Shown here: positions 35,679 through 43,666 of the stretch, piece after piece
How positions within the stretch are numbered: position 1 is the first letter of the stretch
Layout: the number at the start of each line of letters is the position of its first letter
Source: Polynucleobacter sp. MWH-S4W17
Lineage (GTDB): Bacteria; Pseudomonadota; Gammaproteobacteria; Burkholderiales; Burkholderiaceae
DNA: 64,000 nt
Direction of reading: 5' to 3'
NCBI RefSeq assembly: GCF_018687535.1
Contig: NZ_CP061295.1
Location: forward strand, 1,550,001-1,614,000
Translations under genes and position numbers: made by a program
Notes under the pieces: model-generated
The model's input: only the letters and a program-made list of their open reading frames with translations
What the model was told of the DNA's origin: nothing
The model's database searches: none

Positions 35679-36251
35679 TTACTCCTTTTTAGAGCCCTCA
35701 ATAGCAATCATGATGGTTACATCGTCACCTACGTTCGGCGCGTATTTACCCATATTGAATTCTGTGCGCTTAACTTTTGTTTCGGCATTGGCACCGCAAT
35801 AATCAACGCCAGACATTGGATGTTTTTTGCACTCAAAATTAGTGATATTTAGAGTAACTGGCCTACTTACACCCTTCAATGTCAACACACCTTTTAAAGC
35901 CACGGGTTTGTCGCCCTTAAAAATCATATCGTTTGATTGAAAGCTAGCAGTAGGAAATTGAGTGGTAGATAAAAAGTCTTCGCTTTGAATATGGCTATTA
36001 AACAAAGTAGATCCTGTATCAACAGATTTCGTATCAATAGTGATATCTGCACTGCCTTTTTTCGCGGCTTGATCAATTGTTACAGTTCCAGCAACTGCAT
36101 TAAAGCGGCTAGTCTGCTTAGAGAATCCTAAATGGTTATATTCAAACTGAGCAAAGGTATGGTTAGCATCAGTAGCATAAGTTACTGGCGCAGCAAAAGC
36201 AGAGCTAAGACCAATTGTTGCAAATAAAGCGATAAGTAATTTTGATTTCAT
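35679..36251 (-). CDS. YceI family periplasmic lipid-binding protein (second copy)
   Basis: A 190-residue exported protein. The signal peptide ends at SSAFA-AP; the mature part has the lipocalin-like YceI beta barrel with its usual phrases: YATDANHTFAQFEYNHLGFSK, ADITIDTKSVDTGS, SEDFLSTTQFPTASF and LKGVLTLKGVSRPVTL. YceI proteins bind isoprenoids such as polyprenyl quinones in the periplasm. It is 70 bp downstream of a shorter YceI paralogue and last in an operon with cytochrome b561. Relative to its neighbour it has an extra C-terminal loop with two cysteines (ECKKH and YCGAN). Confidence 0.92.
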   Translation of the reverse strand: MKSKLLIALFATIGLSSAFAAPVTYATDANHTFAQFEYNHLGFSKQTSRFNAVAGTVTIDQAAKKGSADITIDTKSVDTGSTLFNSHIQSEDFLSTTQFPTASFQSNDMIFKGDKPVALKGVLTLKGVSRPVTLNITNFECKKHPMSGVDYCGANAETKVKRTEFNMGKYAPNVGDDVTIMIAIEGSKKE

Positions 36252-36321
36252 GTAATTCTCCTGATTAAAAATTGAATAACTAAGTTAGTAAAAATGAGTT
36301 TAGATAAGTTAATTTGTAAAA

Positions 36322-36909
36322 CTATTTTTGATTTAAGACTAAGTGAACATTGACTGGCACCTCATTGGCAACCGCGGAAGTATCTGCCCAATTTCCAGCA
36401 CCTAAGCCAAAATCTAACCTCAGTACCTGAAAGCTGGCATCAAAGACCATCTGCTTGCCTTGCGGCTGATACTTGACAGAAATCAACAGTGGTACTGCTT
36501 TACCCTTAATGATTAGGGTTCCATGGGCATCCAAACTATTAGGGCCTGTGGACTTAACAGAGTCAGTAACATAGCTTGCAGTTGGGAAGAGCTTTGTACT
36601 AAACCAGTCTTTTCCTTTTGCTTCTTCTTGTAACTCTTCTCCACCAGCGTTAAAGCTAGAGATCTCAATGATGAGATTGGCCTTCGCTTTTTCTGGCTCG
36701 TCCGGGTTAAATACAACCTTCCCTGAAAATTTTCCAAAACTTCCAGAGATCTTTGAGCCCATCAATTTACTTGTAAAAGTAATTTTGCTTTTCGCGGCAT
36801 CAATAGATGAATACTCCACCGCATAAGCTGAGCTTGCAGCGCCAATAAATAGCATAGCTAATAAAGCTTGTGCCAATATCTCAAAACGTAATGAGAATTT
36901 ACTTTTCAT
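36322..36909 (-). CDS. YceI family periplasmic lipid-binding protein (first copy)
   Basis: A 195-residue exported protein. Signal peptide to about residue 29 (IGAASSAYA), then the YceI fold: KSKITFTSKLMGSKISGSFGKF, ANLIIEISSFNAG, WFSTKLFPTASY and GTLIIKGKAVPLLISV. The start is set by GGAGG eight bases before this ATG; an upstream in-frame ATG inside the overlap with the cytochrome b561 gene has no ribosome site. It overlaps the end of the cytochrome b561 gene by 11 bp. The E. coli yceJ-yceI pair has the same order, which supports a joint role in quinone or isoprenoid redox chemistry. Confidence 0.9.
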   Translation of the reverse strand: MKSKFSLRFEILAQALLAMLFIGAASSAYAVEYSSIDAAKSKITFTSKLMGSKISGSFGKFSGKVVFNPDEPEKAKANLIIEISSFNAGGEELQEEAKGKDWFSTKLFPTASYVTDSVKSTGPNSLDAHGTLIIKGKAVPLLISVKYQPQGKQMVFDASFQVLRLDFGLGAGNWADTSAVANEVPVNVHLVLNQK

Positions 36910-37447
36910 GGGTAGAGCCTCCAAAGGTCATGCGACTTATTAAGCCATCTTTATCGATAAATTGATGCTTTAGTGCAGCCAAAATATGAAGCCCAACCAA
37001 AGCCATTAAGCCGTTAGCCAGAAACTCATGGATCTCTTTCAGCTGATGGCCAAGTGCCTTATCTTTATCTACCAAATCCGGCAATTCAAATAAGCCAAAG
37101 TAGTTGACGGTATAGCCCTTAGCGGAACTCATTAACCAGCCCACAATCGGAATCAGAAGCATTAGTAAGTACAGTGCAAGATGGGTTAGCTTCATTGCAC
37201 GCTCTTGCCATGCTGGCATTGCGATGTTTAATGCAGGAGCAGGTTGAATTGCACGCCACAACAAACGTAGCACCACCAAAAAGAATATGGTGACACCAAG
37301 CCATTTGTGCCAGCTGATTCCTGTAATTCTGACTGGGCTTAATGGCATATCAGCCACAGCAATTGCAATTGACCATGTTGCAAATATCAAAAGCGCCATC
37401 ACCCAATGTAAGATGATGGCAATTGAGGTGTATCTGACTTTATTCAT
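36899..37447 (-). CDS. cytochrome b561 (YceJ-like)
   Basis: A 182-residue four-helix di-haem cytochrome b of the bacterial b561/CybB family. Haem-ligand histidines are visible in IAIILHWVMALLIF, ISWHKWLGVTIF, LTHLALYLLMLL and LVGLHILAALKHQ. The family oxidises ubiquinol and passes electrons to oxygen or periplasmic partners. It overlaps the stop of the flavodoxin-like gene by one base and is followed by two YceI genes, the same pairing as yceJ-yceI in enterobacteria. Confidence 0.93.
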   Translation of the reverse strand: MNKVRYTSIAIILHWVMALLIFATWSIAIAVADMPLSPVRITGISWHKWLGVTIFFLVVLRLLWRAIQPAPALNIAMPAWQERAMKLTHLALYLLMLLIPIVGWLMSSAKGYTVNYFGLFELPDLVDKDKALGHQLKEIHEFLANGLMALVGLHILAALKHQFIDKDGLISRMTFGGSTHEK

Positions 37448-38001
37448 TAGCCGCGCAACTGCTTGGTAATTTTTGCAATGCGCTCACCGTACAGCCTTGC
37501 AGTCTCTAAATCACCCGCATTCACTTCATCAGCACTTGCATCCGATGGTGTTTGCATCATTGCACCTGCAGATGAGCCTACGTAGTTAATGTCATCACGC
37601 TTAGCCGCTTTCGAATTCGAAGGCATCAATCCAGTACCAACCCAAAGGCCAGAATGCTGCATGGCCAAAGTAAAGAAGTAATGCAAGGTTGAATGCTTAT
37701 CCCCATTCATCGTTGCTGAATTCGTAAAACCACCGAAGACTTTGTCTTTCCACTGCTGTGAAAACCATGGCTTAGAACTAGCATCAGCAAACTTCTTAAA
37801 TTGCCAGCTAACCGAACCCATATAGGTTGGAGAGCCAAATACAATCGCGTCAGCATCATTAATTGTCGCCCATTGTTCATCAGTAATATTGCCCTCAGCG
37901 TCAATGGCAATCAATGTTCCATTAGCGCCTTTAGCAATAGCCTCAGCCTGCTTTACGGTGTGTCCATATCCACTATGAAATACGACAGCTACTTTAGTCA
38001 T
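37447..38001 (-). CDS. flavodoxin family protein (NAD(P)H:quinone reductase, WrbA-like)
   Basis: A 184-residue flavodoxin-fold protein. It begins TKVAVVFHSGYGHTVKQAEAI, with the FMN phosphate loop HSGYGHT in place of SxTGxT, then DADAIVFGSPTYMGSVSWQFKKFAD, the isoalloxazine loop, as in WrbA and other two-electron quinone reductases. Such enzymes reduce quinones without making semiquinone radicals. An AAGGAG ribosome site fits the ATG chosen; a TTG five codons earlier is less likely. It follows the MarR regulator by 28 bp and is coupled to cytochrome b561. Confidence 0.88.
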   Translation of the reverse strand: MTKVAVVFHSGYGHTVKQAEAIAKGANGTLIAIDAEGNITDEQWATINDADAIVFGSPTYMGSVSWQFKKFADASSKPWFSQQWKDKVFGGFTNSATMNGDKHSTLHYFFTLAMQHSGLWVGTGLMPSNSKAAKRDDINYVGSSAGAMMQTPSDASADEVNAGDLETARLYGERIAKITKQLRG

Positions 38002-38029
38002 TACATTCTCCTTCAAATTTTCAACTTGA

Positions 38030-38443
38030 TTAAAAGATGTCTTTCAACAACTTGAGTGATTCTTCGAGCTGCTTTAATTCATCTGACGATAATTTTTTAA
38101 ATGCTTTACTTAGATACTCTAAATGCTCCGGAAATACTTTTTCAAATACAGACTGACCTTCTAGTGTTAATCCAATGAGTTGACTACGGGCATCTTCAGA
38201 ATTTGTCTCTCGAAGAATAAGACCTTTGGCCCCCAATCGCTCTAAGACACCAGTTAGAGTGCCCTTAGTAACCAATGTTTTTTCTCCCAACTCTTTACAG
38301 GTCATTGGCAATTGATTTCCCAATGTGGCAATCACATCAAACTGGGTCATTGTTAAACCCATTGCCGCTATATGCGGAGCTGAATAACGCTCAAATGCTT
38401 GATATGAAGAAACGAGGTTTCTCAGGGCGGGTAAAAAGTTCAT
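38030..38443 (-). CDS. MarR family transcriptional regulator
   Basis: A 137-residue winged-helix regulator. The DNA-binding part is GLTMTQFDVIATLGNQLPMT then CKELGEKTLVTKGTLTGVLERLGAKGLILRE, with the wing NSEDARSQLIGLT; the N- and C-terminal helices form the dimer. MarR proteins commonly repress linked oxidative or electrophile defence genes and release DNA upon binding phenols or quinones. It leads an operon with a flavodoxin-like quinone reductase, cytochrome b561 and two YceI proteins. Palindromes upstream are likely operators. It has no cysteine-sensor motif other than one cysteine in TCKELG. Confidence 0.92.
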   Translation of the reverse strand: MNFLPALRNLVSSYQAFERYSAPHIAAMGLTMTQFDVIATLGNQLPMTCKELGEKTLVTKGTLTGVLERLGAKGLILRETNSEDARSQLIGLTLEGQSVFEKVFPEHLEYLSKAFKKLSSDELKQLEESLKLLKDIF

Positions 38444-38459
38444 AAATCCTATTTAAAGT

Positions 38460-38495
38460 ACTAGTTAGAACTAGTTTAGTACTAATACGAACTAA
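38460..38495 (-). promoter_or_regulatory. candidate MarR operators in the operon promoter
   Basis: ACTAGTTAGAACTAGT (38460-38475) is a 16-bp inverted repeat with a two-base centre. Immediately beside it are TTAGTACTAA (38476-38485), a perfect 10-bp palindrome, and a repeat of its half-site ACTAA at 38491-38495. TAGTT/AACTA half-sites are usual for MarR-type dimers. The array begins 17 bp ahead of the regulator's start codon and would cover the core promoter. Inference for function; the symmetry is seen directly. Confidence 0.65.
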
Positions 38496-38515
38496 ATACA
38501 AGTAAATCCAATAAA

Positions 38516-38540
38516 AAACCCCACAAATTCTGTGGGGTTT
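38516..38540 (-). terminator. rho-independent terminator of the metal-dependent hydrolase gene
   Basis: On the minus strand, AAACCCCACA and TGTGGGGTTT form a 10-bp stem with a five-base loop, followed by six T. It lies 22 bp after the hydrolase stop and separates it from the MarR operon promoter. Confidence 0.93.
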
Positions 38541-38561
38541 AGGCTCATTCTTCGATATTCC

Positions 38562-39416
38562 TCAGAATTGAACTGTTTCACCCTCAGTCATCGGAATAAT
38601 TTTGATATTGCTACCCTTCATAGCCTCCTGAAACTCGGCTAACGTACCTTTAGTCATCGGGTTAGAGTTGTAGTGCATTGGGATCACCATCTTTGGCTTA
38701 ATCCATGTGCGTAATGCAAAGGCAGCATCATCAGGAGCCATTGTGAAATTTCCTCCAATCGGAACCATCACTAGATCAGGCTTGTAGTGTTCACCAATAA
38801 ATTTCATGTCACTAAACAAGCCGGTATCGCCCATGTGCCAAATCTTAAAACCGTTCTCAAGCTCAATAATAAAGCCCATAGGCTCGCCGGCGGGATGTGA
38901 CTCCATTTTGTCTGTAGCCGGATTTTTCCAAACCAATAAAGAAGAGTGCTCTGCTTGAACTGCAGTAACCTTGATTCCAGGCGCAGGTGTTACGCGACCC
39001 GTTTTATTAAAGCGATAACCCAAGTCTGCTGGCAGAATTCCCAAAGTAGTTAGTGGCGTCACCATATCAGCCGGACCATATAACTTGATGTTATTCATCT
39101 TAGCAATAGCTGGCGCATCACCAAGATGGTCAACGTGAGCATGCGTGACTAGCAATACGTCAATCGGACCAATTGCTGCCAAATCATTCTTATAGATCGG
39201 CGGCGTCTTGGGTCCGCCAGTAATCCAGGGATCAATCAGAATCATTTTTCCCTGAGGAGATTTAATCCGGAAACCTGCCTGTCCAAGCCATAGCGCCTCA
39301 GCCTTACCCTGAGCACCGACCGCTGGAGAATTCTGCGCATTACTGAGTGAGGCTGTTGAAACTAATATTGCTGAAAGTAATACACCCAAACCGCTTTTAG
39401 TTGAAAAGCATTTCAT
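38562..39416 (-). CDS. exported metal-dependent hydrolase, MBL fold (UlaG-like)
   Basis: A 284-residue metallo-beta-lactamase-fold protein with a signal peptide (about 28 residues, ending SLSNAQ). The zinc site motif is THAHVDHLGD (H92, H94, D96, H97), with later ligands in IWHMGDTGLF and VIPMHYNS. The pattern and spacing are those of the UPF0173/UlaG-like group of hydrolases rather than true beta-lactamases. Export to the periplasm is less common for this group. The substrate is unknown. It is transcribed alone between two terminators. Confidence 0.87.
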   Translation of the reverse strand: MKCFSTKSGLGVLLSAILVSTASLSNAQNSPAVGAQGKAEALWLGQAGFRIKSPQGKMILIDPWITGGPKTPPIYKNDLAAIGPIDVLLVTHAHVDHLGDAPAIAKMNNIKLYGPADMVTPLTTLGILPADLGYRFNKTGRVTPAPGIKVTAVQAEHSSLLVWKNPATDKMESHPAGEPMGFIIELENGFKIWHMGDTGLFSDMKFIGEHYKPDLVMVPIGGNFTMAPDDAAFALRTWIKPKMVIPMHYNSNPMTKGTLAEFQEAMKGSNIKIIPMTEGETVQF

Positions 39417-39507
39417 TCATTCATCTCCTGATGATTGTAGTAATCAAGAAACTATAGACCAAGTTGAATGTTTAGGCTTATGACGCAATGCGTCAATTTT
39501 CAAGGCA

Positions 39508-39918
39508 TTATTTCCAGAAAAGGGAAACTTTTTGTGGTGAGTCGGATTTAATAGAAAGCACTCTCTTTTGAACCACCCCTTGATAAGTTGCCTCGATCAC
39601 ATAGTCACCAGGCTCAAGATTAATCAGCATATAAGGTCCATCTGCTTGGGCATCAAAAATGAACTTTTTTTGAGAACTCATGATTTTGATACTTGCTCCG
39701 AAGATCCAGACTCCTCTGCCATTTTCTATTTGAGACATTTCTAATAGCAATGGCCATTGCTTTGCATCAGCCAAAATCGCAACCATCTCACTCTCACCTA
39801 CGCCACCAGTGATGTAAGAAATTCCCTGTGAATGCTGTGTCTCAGGAATTTGTGCGAAGGACAAAGAACTCAATAAAATTAGTTGAGTAGCGATCAGTAT
39901 TTTTAAAAGTGATTTCAT
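39508..39918 (-). CDS. exported carboxypeptidase-regulatory-like protein
   Basis: A 136-residue protein with a signal peptide ending at SLSFAQ. The mature part has SYITGGVGESEMVAILADAKQWPL, then a beta-sandwich whose end, PYMLINLEPGDYVIEATYQGVVQKRVLSI, is typical of carboxypeptidase regulatory-like or CNA-B-like Ig folds. No enzyme motif is visible. It probably acts in the periplasm as a ligand-binding or structural protein; I do not recognise a specific family. It stands between a quinone oxidoreductase gene and the MBL hydrolase. Confidence 0.7.
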   Translation of the reverse strand: MKSLLKILIATQLILLSSLSFAQIPETQHSQGISYITGGVGESEMVAILADAKQWPLLLEMSQIENGRGVWIFGASIKIMSSQKKFIFDAQADGPYMLINLEPGDYVIEATYQGVVQKRVLSIKSDSPQKVSLFWK

Positions 39919-39953
39919 ACTGCTATCTTACGTCTGATTGATGCATAAAAAAA

Positions 39954-39971
39954 GCCCCGCATAAACGGGGC
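39954..39971 (-). terminator. rho-independent terminator of the quinone oxidoreductase gene
   Basis: GCCCCG and CGGGGC form a 6-bp GC stem with a six-base loop, followed on the minus strand by seven T, 24 bp after the stop codon. Confidence 0.9.
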
Positions 39972-39995
39972 CTATGTACATAGGAACACTTAAGC

Positions 39996-40976
39996 TTATG
40001 GCATCATCACAATGGCGCCTGAAACTTTTCGTCCCTCAGCAGCACGGTGCGCGTCAGCGGCTTGCTCCAAAGAAAACTTAGCGCCGATTTGTACTTTGAC
40101 ATGCCCTTTGGCAATGGCATCAAATACTGCTTTAGCGTTTTCTTTTAACAAAGCTGCAGTAGCGTTGTGTGGAAATACAGAAGGTCTAGTTAAAAACAGA
40201 CAGCCCTTCTTATTTAAGATCTCTGGCTGAATTTCTGGAGCTGGGCCTGAAGCAGCGCCAAACAAAGCGACTGTTCCAAAAGGAGCAGCACAATCTAAAG
40301 AGCCTAAGAAAGTAGTTTTAGCAACAGAGTCATAAACTACATTGGCTTTTTTTCCACCAGTGGCTTTAAGCACTTCTTCAACCCAATTTGCTTGAGAGTA
40401 ATCAACAACAGCATCACAACCCGCTTCCTTAGCAGCAGAAAACTTTGCTGGCGAACCCACAGTGCCAACAACAAATGCACCCAATGCTTTTGCCCAACCA
40501 GCCAAAATTTGACCAACGCCGCCAGCAGCTGCATGCACCAGCACTACATCACCCGCTTTTACTTGATAGGTTTTCTGTACAAGATATTGCGCAGTCATTG
40601 CTTTAAAGAAAACGGCTGCGGCTACTTCATCAGAAATAGTGCTGGGCAGAACAACCAATTTGTCGGCCGCTACATTACGTGCGCTTGCATAAGCGCCAAT
40701 CCCGGCATTCATATAAACGACGCGATCACCCACTTTTAGATCAGTGACGCCTTCGCCCAAAGCCTCAACTACACCTGTAGCCTCATGCCCAAGGCCCGTA
40801 GGCATCTCTAATGGATAAATGCCTGAGCGCTGATATACGTCAATGAAATTAAATCCGATGGCAGTTTGACGGAGCTGCACTTCACCTTTTGCAGGTGGTG
40901 GCAATTCTTTATCAATCACTTTGATTACGTCTGCACTACCTAGTTCAGTAAGACTAACGACTCGAGCTTTTGTCAC
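39996..40976 (-). CDS. zinc-independent quinone oxidoreductase (NADPH:quinone reductase)
   Basis: A 326-residue MDR-family enzyme of the QorA type. It has the N-terminal GroES-like domain with NFIDVYQRSGIYPLEMPTGLGHEATG-style phrasing (the run is split by normal family insertions), and a Rossmann domain with VHAAAGGVGQILAGWAKALGA for NADPH. It lacks the cysteines of zinc alcohol dehydrogenases. Such enzymes reduce quinones by one or two electrons or act as crotonyl-type reductases. A single-gene unit with its own terminator. Confidence 0.92.
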   Translation of the reverse strand: MTKARVVSLTELGSADVIKVIDKELPPPAKGEVQLRQTAIGFNFIDVYQRSGIYPLEMPTGLGHEATGVVEALGEGVTDLKVGDRVVYMNAGIGAYASARNVAADKLVVLPSTISDEVAAAVFFKAMTAQYLVQKTYQVKAGDVVLVHAAAGGVGQILAGWAKALGAFVVGTVGSPAKFSAAKEAGCDAVVDYSQANWVEEVLKATGGKKANVVYDSVAKTTFLGSLDCAAPFGTVALFGAASGPAPEIQPEILNKKGCLFLTRPSVFPHNATAALLKENAKAVFDAIAKGHVKVQIGAKFSLEQAADAHRAAEGRKVSGAIVMMP

Positions 40977-41010
40977 AGATCACCCAATTATTTTTATATA
41001 GAGAAAAACA

Positions 41011-41454
41011 TCATACAGTAAGGGCGCCAACAGAATCCTCTTCAATTACCGCCCAAGTACTGTCACCCAACTTCTTTACTGCCATCGAATAAGTCCAACC
41101 GTCTGGAATTCCGCAACTCCATTCTTTTGGACCATTCTGAATCAATACATTAGTGTTATTTCGACCGTCAAAGTAGAGATGGTAAATTTTTCCGTGAATA
41201 GGATTAAAGCCAAATTTAGCGCTATGCACCATCTCCGTAGCGTCTAGTCTTGCTTGTAATGCTTTGGCCTGCTTCATCAAGACTTCAGCCTGCTCCATAA
41301 TGCGATCGTACTCAAGCTTGGCATTTTGGCGAGCTACGTTAACAGCCTTATCTTTTTCCTCAGTAACTTTAATGGGCGCAAATACTGGAGCACCCACCTC
41401 CATTGGATATTCAATCCCTGCATGTCGCGCTGGATCGGTATCTTCGATTCTCAT
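41011..41454 (-). CDS. DUF2452 family protein
   Basis: A 147-residue soluble protein. It starts with RHAGIEYPMEVGAPVFAPIKV, has a central coiled-coil (about 35-75, EKDKAVNVARQNAKLEYDRI and following) and a C-terminal module with HGKIYHLYFDGRNNTNVLIQ and WSCGIPDGWTY. This order is that of DUF2452 proteins, which have no assigned role. No signal peptide. It lies between the SOD and quinone reductase genes on the same strand, with 34 and 39 bp gaps, so it may be read with them. Confidence 0.75.
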   Translation of the reverse strand: MRIEDTDPARHAGIEYPMEVGAPVFAPIKVTEEKDKAVNVARQNAKLEYDRIMEQAEVLMKQAKALQARLDATEMVHSAKFGFNPIHGKIYHLYFDGRNNTNVLIQNGPKEWSCGIPDGWTYSMAVKKLGDSTWAVIEEDSVGALTV

Positions 41455-41493
41455 GAAATGCCCTGTATAAACTAATTTAATGAATAGATGCGA

Positions 41494-42027
41494 TTACTTA
41501 ATCAAGCCACACGCAATACGTGGGCCAGAATTTCCTGCAGGCTGAGATTTGTAATCATCCGGGTCTCTGTGCACAACCACAGAGCGACCAACAATTCCAG
41601 TTGAGCCTGTATTTACAGCAAATCCATGTAACTTAGCAGTGTAAGTTGCGTTGCCATTGGCATCGGACTTAATGTTGGGCAGATCTCCTGCATGATTCAT
41701 GCCGCTATTTGGCATGCCATGAGATTTTGTTTCAGGATTGAAGTGACCACCTGCGCTGGTTGCATCCGGAGCAGAGCAATCGCCTTTTTCATGAACATGA
41801 AAGCCTTGCTCTGAGTTTGGCTTTAATCCAGAAAACTTACCATTGATGAGAACATCATCTCCTTGCCAAATGAATACCACTTCACCCTTGGCTTGTGAGC
41901 CTGACCTTGAATCAAGGCTAGCGCTGGCTTTTTGCCCGGCGCCTTGCTCCATCGATTGGCATGCCACTAATGACAACATTCCCACAGCGGATAAAGCAAT
42001 TGAAATTTGCTTGATTTTATGATTCAT
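41494..42027 (-). CDS. sodC: Cu-Zn superoxide dismutase, lipoprotein form
   Basis: A 177-residue periplasmic superoxide dismutase. The lipobox LVAC puts a lipid on C23. Metal ligands are H77 and H79 (GFHVHEKGDC), bridging H95 (GGHFNP), H104, H112 and D115 for zinc, and H153 (VVHRDPDD) for copper; C84 and C173 form the structural disulfide and R170 guides superoxide. All are present, so it should be active at the cell envelope. The start is set by AAGGAG seven bases before the ATG; an earlier in-frame start would add nine polar residues in front of the signal peptide. Confidence 0.95.
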   Translation of the reverse strand: MNHKIKQISIALSAVGMLSLVACQSMEQGAGQKASASLDSRSGSQAKGEVVFIWQGDDVLINGKFSGLKPNSEQGFHVHEKGDCSAPDATSAGGHFNPETKSHGMPNSGMNHAGDLPNIKSDANGNATYTAKLHGFAVNTGSTGIVGRSVVVHRDPDDYKSQPAGNSGPRIACGLIK

Positions 42028-42097
42028 CTGGATCTCCTTGGATGAGGCGCCCAAAGACGACTTCCAAGAAAGTGTGACACAAATCCGGTGCTTTTGC

Positions 42098-42646
42098 TTA
42101 GCGCTTGTAGAAGCTCAAAGTCACCTCACCCAAATCAATCCCAAACTTACTCATCTTGGCCTTATTGAGCATTACCTTGGGGGTAATTAAGTACATCCAA
42201 TCATTAAATTGCACGTTATATATAGCGCCATCCACCGGCAAAGCAAGGGTATAGGTCCAGTTAAGCGCATTTCCGGCAAGCTGACCTTGCGCATCACCCA
42301 CCACATCATCAGCCCTACCAATGTAATTACCCGGAGATTGCTCAGTTAGCGTCCAGATGCGCGTTTGCTTTGTGCCATCAGAGTATTCAAAACGTTCGTC
42401 CAAAGTTCCGACTTTTTTACCTTCAACTATCGTCCAATTTGCTTTGATCAGCACAGTAAAGCGCTTTTTAACTTCGCCACTTCGATCAGTAAAGATGCCA
42501 TAGGCATCAATCGCTCCAGAAAAGTATTCACTCAGGTCTAAAGCCGGTTTCTCAGCCGCATATTGAGAAACCTGAGGCGAAGAGCATGATACTAAAAGCG
42601 CTCCACAAAATATTATGAACATCAAGCGTGTAAAAAGGGATTTCAT
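42098..42646 (-). CDS. DUF3833 family lipoprotein
   Basis: A 182-residue lipoprotein: signal peptide with LLVSC (lipid on C21), then ALDLSEYFSGAIDAYGIFTDRSGEVKKRF, the DUF3833 opening, and a lipocalin-like beta-rich body (GTLDERFEYSDGTKQTRIWTL, YIGRADDVVGDAQGQLAGNA). The family has no demonstrated function. It ends the cluster with a chalcone isomerase-like protein and a DCC thiol protein, all within a few bases of each other; the same trio recurs in betaproteobacteria by my recollection. Confidence 0.86.
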   Translation of the reverse strand: MKSLFTRLMFIIFCGALLVSCSSPQVSQYAAEKPALDLSEYFSGAIDAYGIFTDRSGEVKKRFTVLIKANWTIVEGKKVGTLDERFEYSDGTKQTRIWTLTEQSPGNYIGRADDVVGDAQGQLAGNALNWTYTLALPVDGAIYNVQFNDWMYLITPKVMLNKAKMSKFGIDLGEVTLSFYKR

Positions 42647-42649
42647 GAC

Positions 42650-43198
42650 TTAACAAGCCTCATTAAAAAGTGGTGGCGGACAGGTCTGTCCTAATAGTTC
42701 TGTTCTAAGTTTAGGAGCGCTAGTTTTAGGATCTAACCAAATTCCAAAAAATGCTTTTGAAAACTCTGCCCCAGGTATTTGCGCAATTTGCTTATCGTCA
42801 TGATAAAAAATGGTTCCTTGCCTAGGAGAATAGATAGCAGTCAAAGTTTGCCCTGACTCCACATTGGGTAAGAATGATGCTAACTCCTTACCCCAAAGGG
42901 CGGCTTGTTCATCAGGTACGCCAGTGCGCTTCATTTCCTCTGCGCTCCGATTGGCAATCGATTTACCGGAGAAGGATTTTTGATAGCGCATATCCAATGC
43001 AAACTCAGATGAGGATAGTGAGCCCACCCTATAAAAAGAAGCATCGTATATATGTAGGCCCCACCAAGTCAGTCGACCGCTTCCTTGTAGTTTTGCAGTG
43101 CTTAAATATGGTGGCACTTCCAAGGGATCGCGAGCAAAGCTGAGTGGCACCAAGAAACTCAGCAGAGTGGCGATGAGAAGAAGATGGATTTTCTTCAT
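42650..43198 (-). CDS. chalcone isomerase-like exported protein
   Basis: A 182-residue protein with a signal peptide (VPLSFARD region). The mature part has LQGSGRLTWWGLHIYDASFY and FALDMRYQKSFSGKSIANRSAEEMKR, the pattern of chalcone-isomerase-like proteins that bind fatty acids in the periplasm or envelope. Two cysteines near the end (QTCPPPLFNEAC) may form a disulfide. It overlaps the DCC gene by 4 bp and precedes the DUF3833 lipoprotein by 3 bp, a tight envelope-lipid operon. Confidence 0.87.
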   Translation of the reverse strand: MKKIHLLLIATLLSFLVPLSFARDPLEVPPYLSTAKLQGSGRLTWWGLHIYDASFYRVGSLSSSEFALDMRYQKSFSGKSIANRSAEEMKRTGVPDEQAALWGKELASFLPNVESGQTLTAIYSPRQGTIFYHDDKQIAQIPGAEFSKAFFGIWLDPKTSAPKLRTELLGQTCPPPLFNEAC

Positions 43199-43605
43199 TG
43201 CTGTACAGATCTTGAACGAGCCTTCGCCAATCGTAAAGCTACTGGCCCAAAGAGATTAGATATCACATGCCGATTCTTAGCAAAAAAGAGATATGCCAAT
43301 TTCAAGAATGGTTGAAGTGGCTTTCTTGAAAAGAGCCAGGCCATACGAGGTAAGTTTGCACGACGATAGGCCTCAGGAAAAACTGAGACGCCTTGGATCA
43401 ATTTGCCGCTAGCAAACTGGCCATACATCGCTGCCAATGCAGCCTCACAGGATACCCCCACCTTTTGAGGTTCATACTGTTCTGAGTTAATGTCGACAAA
43501 GCCCAATAGATTGTGCTGATTGCGTCCCGATAAAAAGAGAATCTCCGCCTGGCACAACGGGCAAGCGCCATCGTAAAACAAGGTGAGCTTTTCTAATTGG
43601 GTCAT
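43195..43605 (-). CDS. thiol-disulfide oxidoreductase, DCC family (DUF393)
   Basis: A 136-residue thioredoxin-like protein. The motif LFYDGACPLCQAEI (CxxC at about 16-19) is the DCC family signature, and SGRNQHNLLGFVDINSEQ follows. These proteins are cytoplasmic and of unclear substrate. It is first in an operon with the chalcone isomerase-like and DUF3833 genes. Its start codon is divergent from the DUF2237 gene. Confidence 0.88.
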   Translation of the reverse strand: MTQLEKLTLFYDGACPLCQAEILFLSGRNQHNLLGFVDINSEQYEPQKVGVSCEAALAAMYGQFASGKLIQGVSVFPEAYRRANLPRMAWLFSRKPLQPFLKLAYLFFAKNRHVISNLFGPVALRLAKARSRSVQQ

Positions 43606-43666
43606 TGTTCAGCAAGTTTACGGCTTATTCAATAAACTGGCTGACACGGATATTTTTAAGGTTGCT

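Noticed and set aside
36910..36924. Earlier ATG of the first YceI protein
   Set aside because: It lies within the cytochrome b561 gene with no ribosome site; the GGAGG for translation lies after it, ahead of the next ATG.
38562..39416. Beta-lactamase resistance gene
   Set aside because: The MBL-fold motifs and spacing match UlaG/UPF0173-like hydrolases and not class B beta-lactamases.
43583..43666. N-terminal 28-residue extension of the DUF2237 protein
   Set aside because: It would run over the promoter and start of the divergent DCC gene; the ATG at 43667 has a ribosome site and gives the usual family length.
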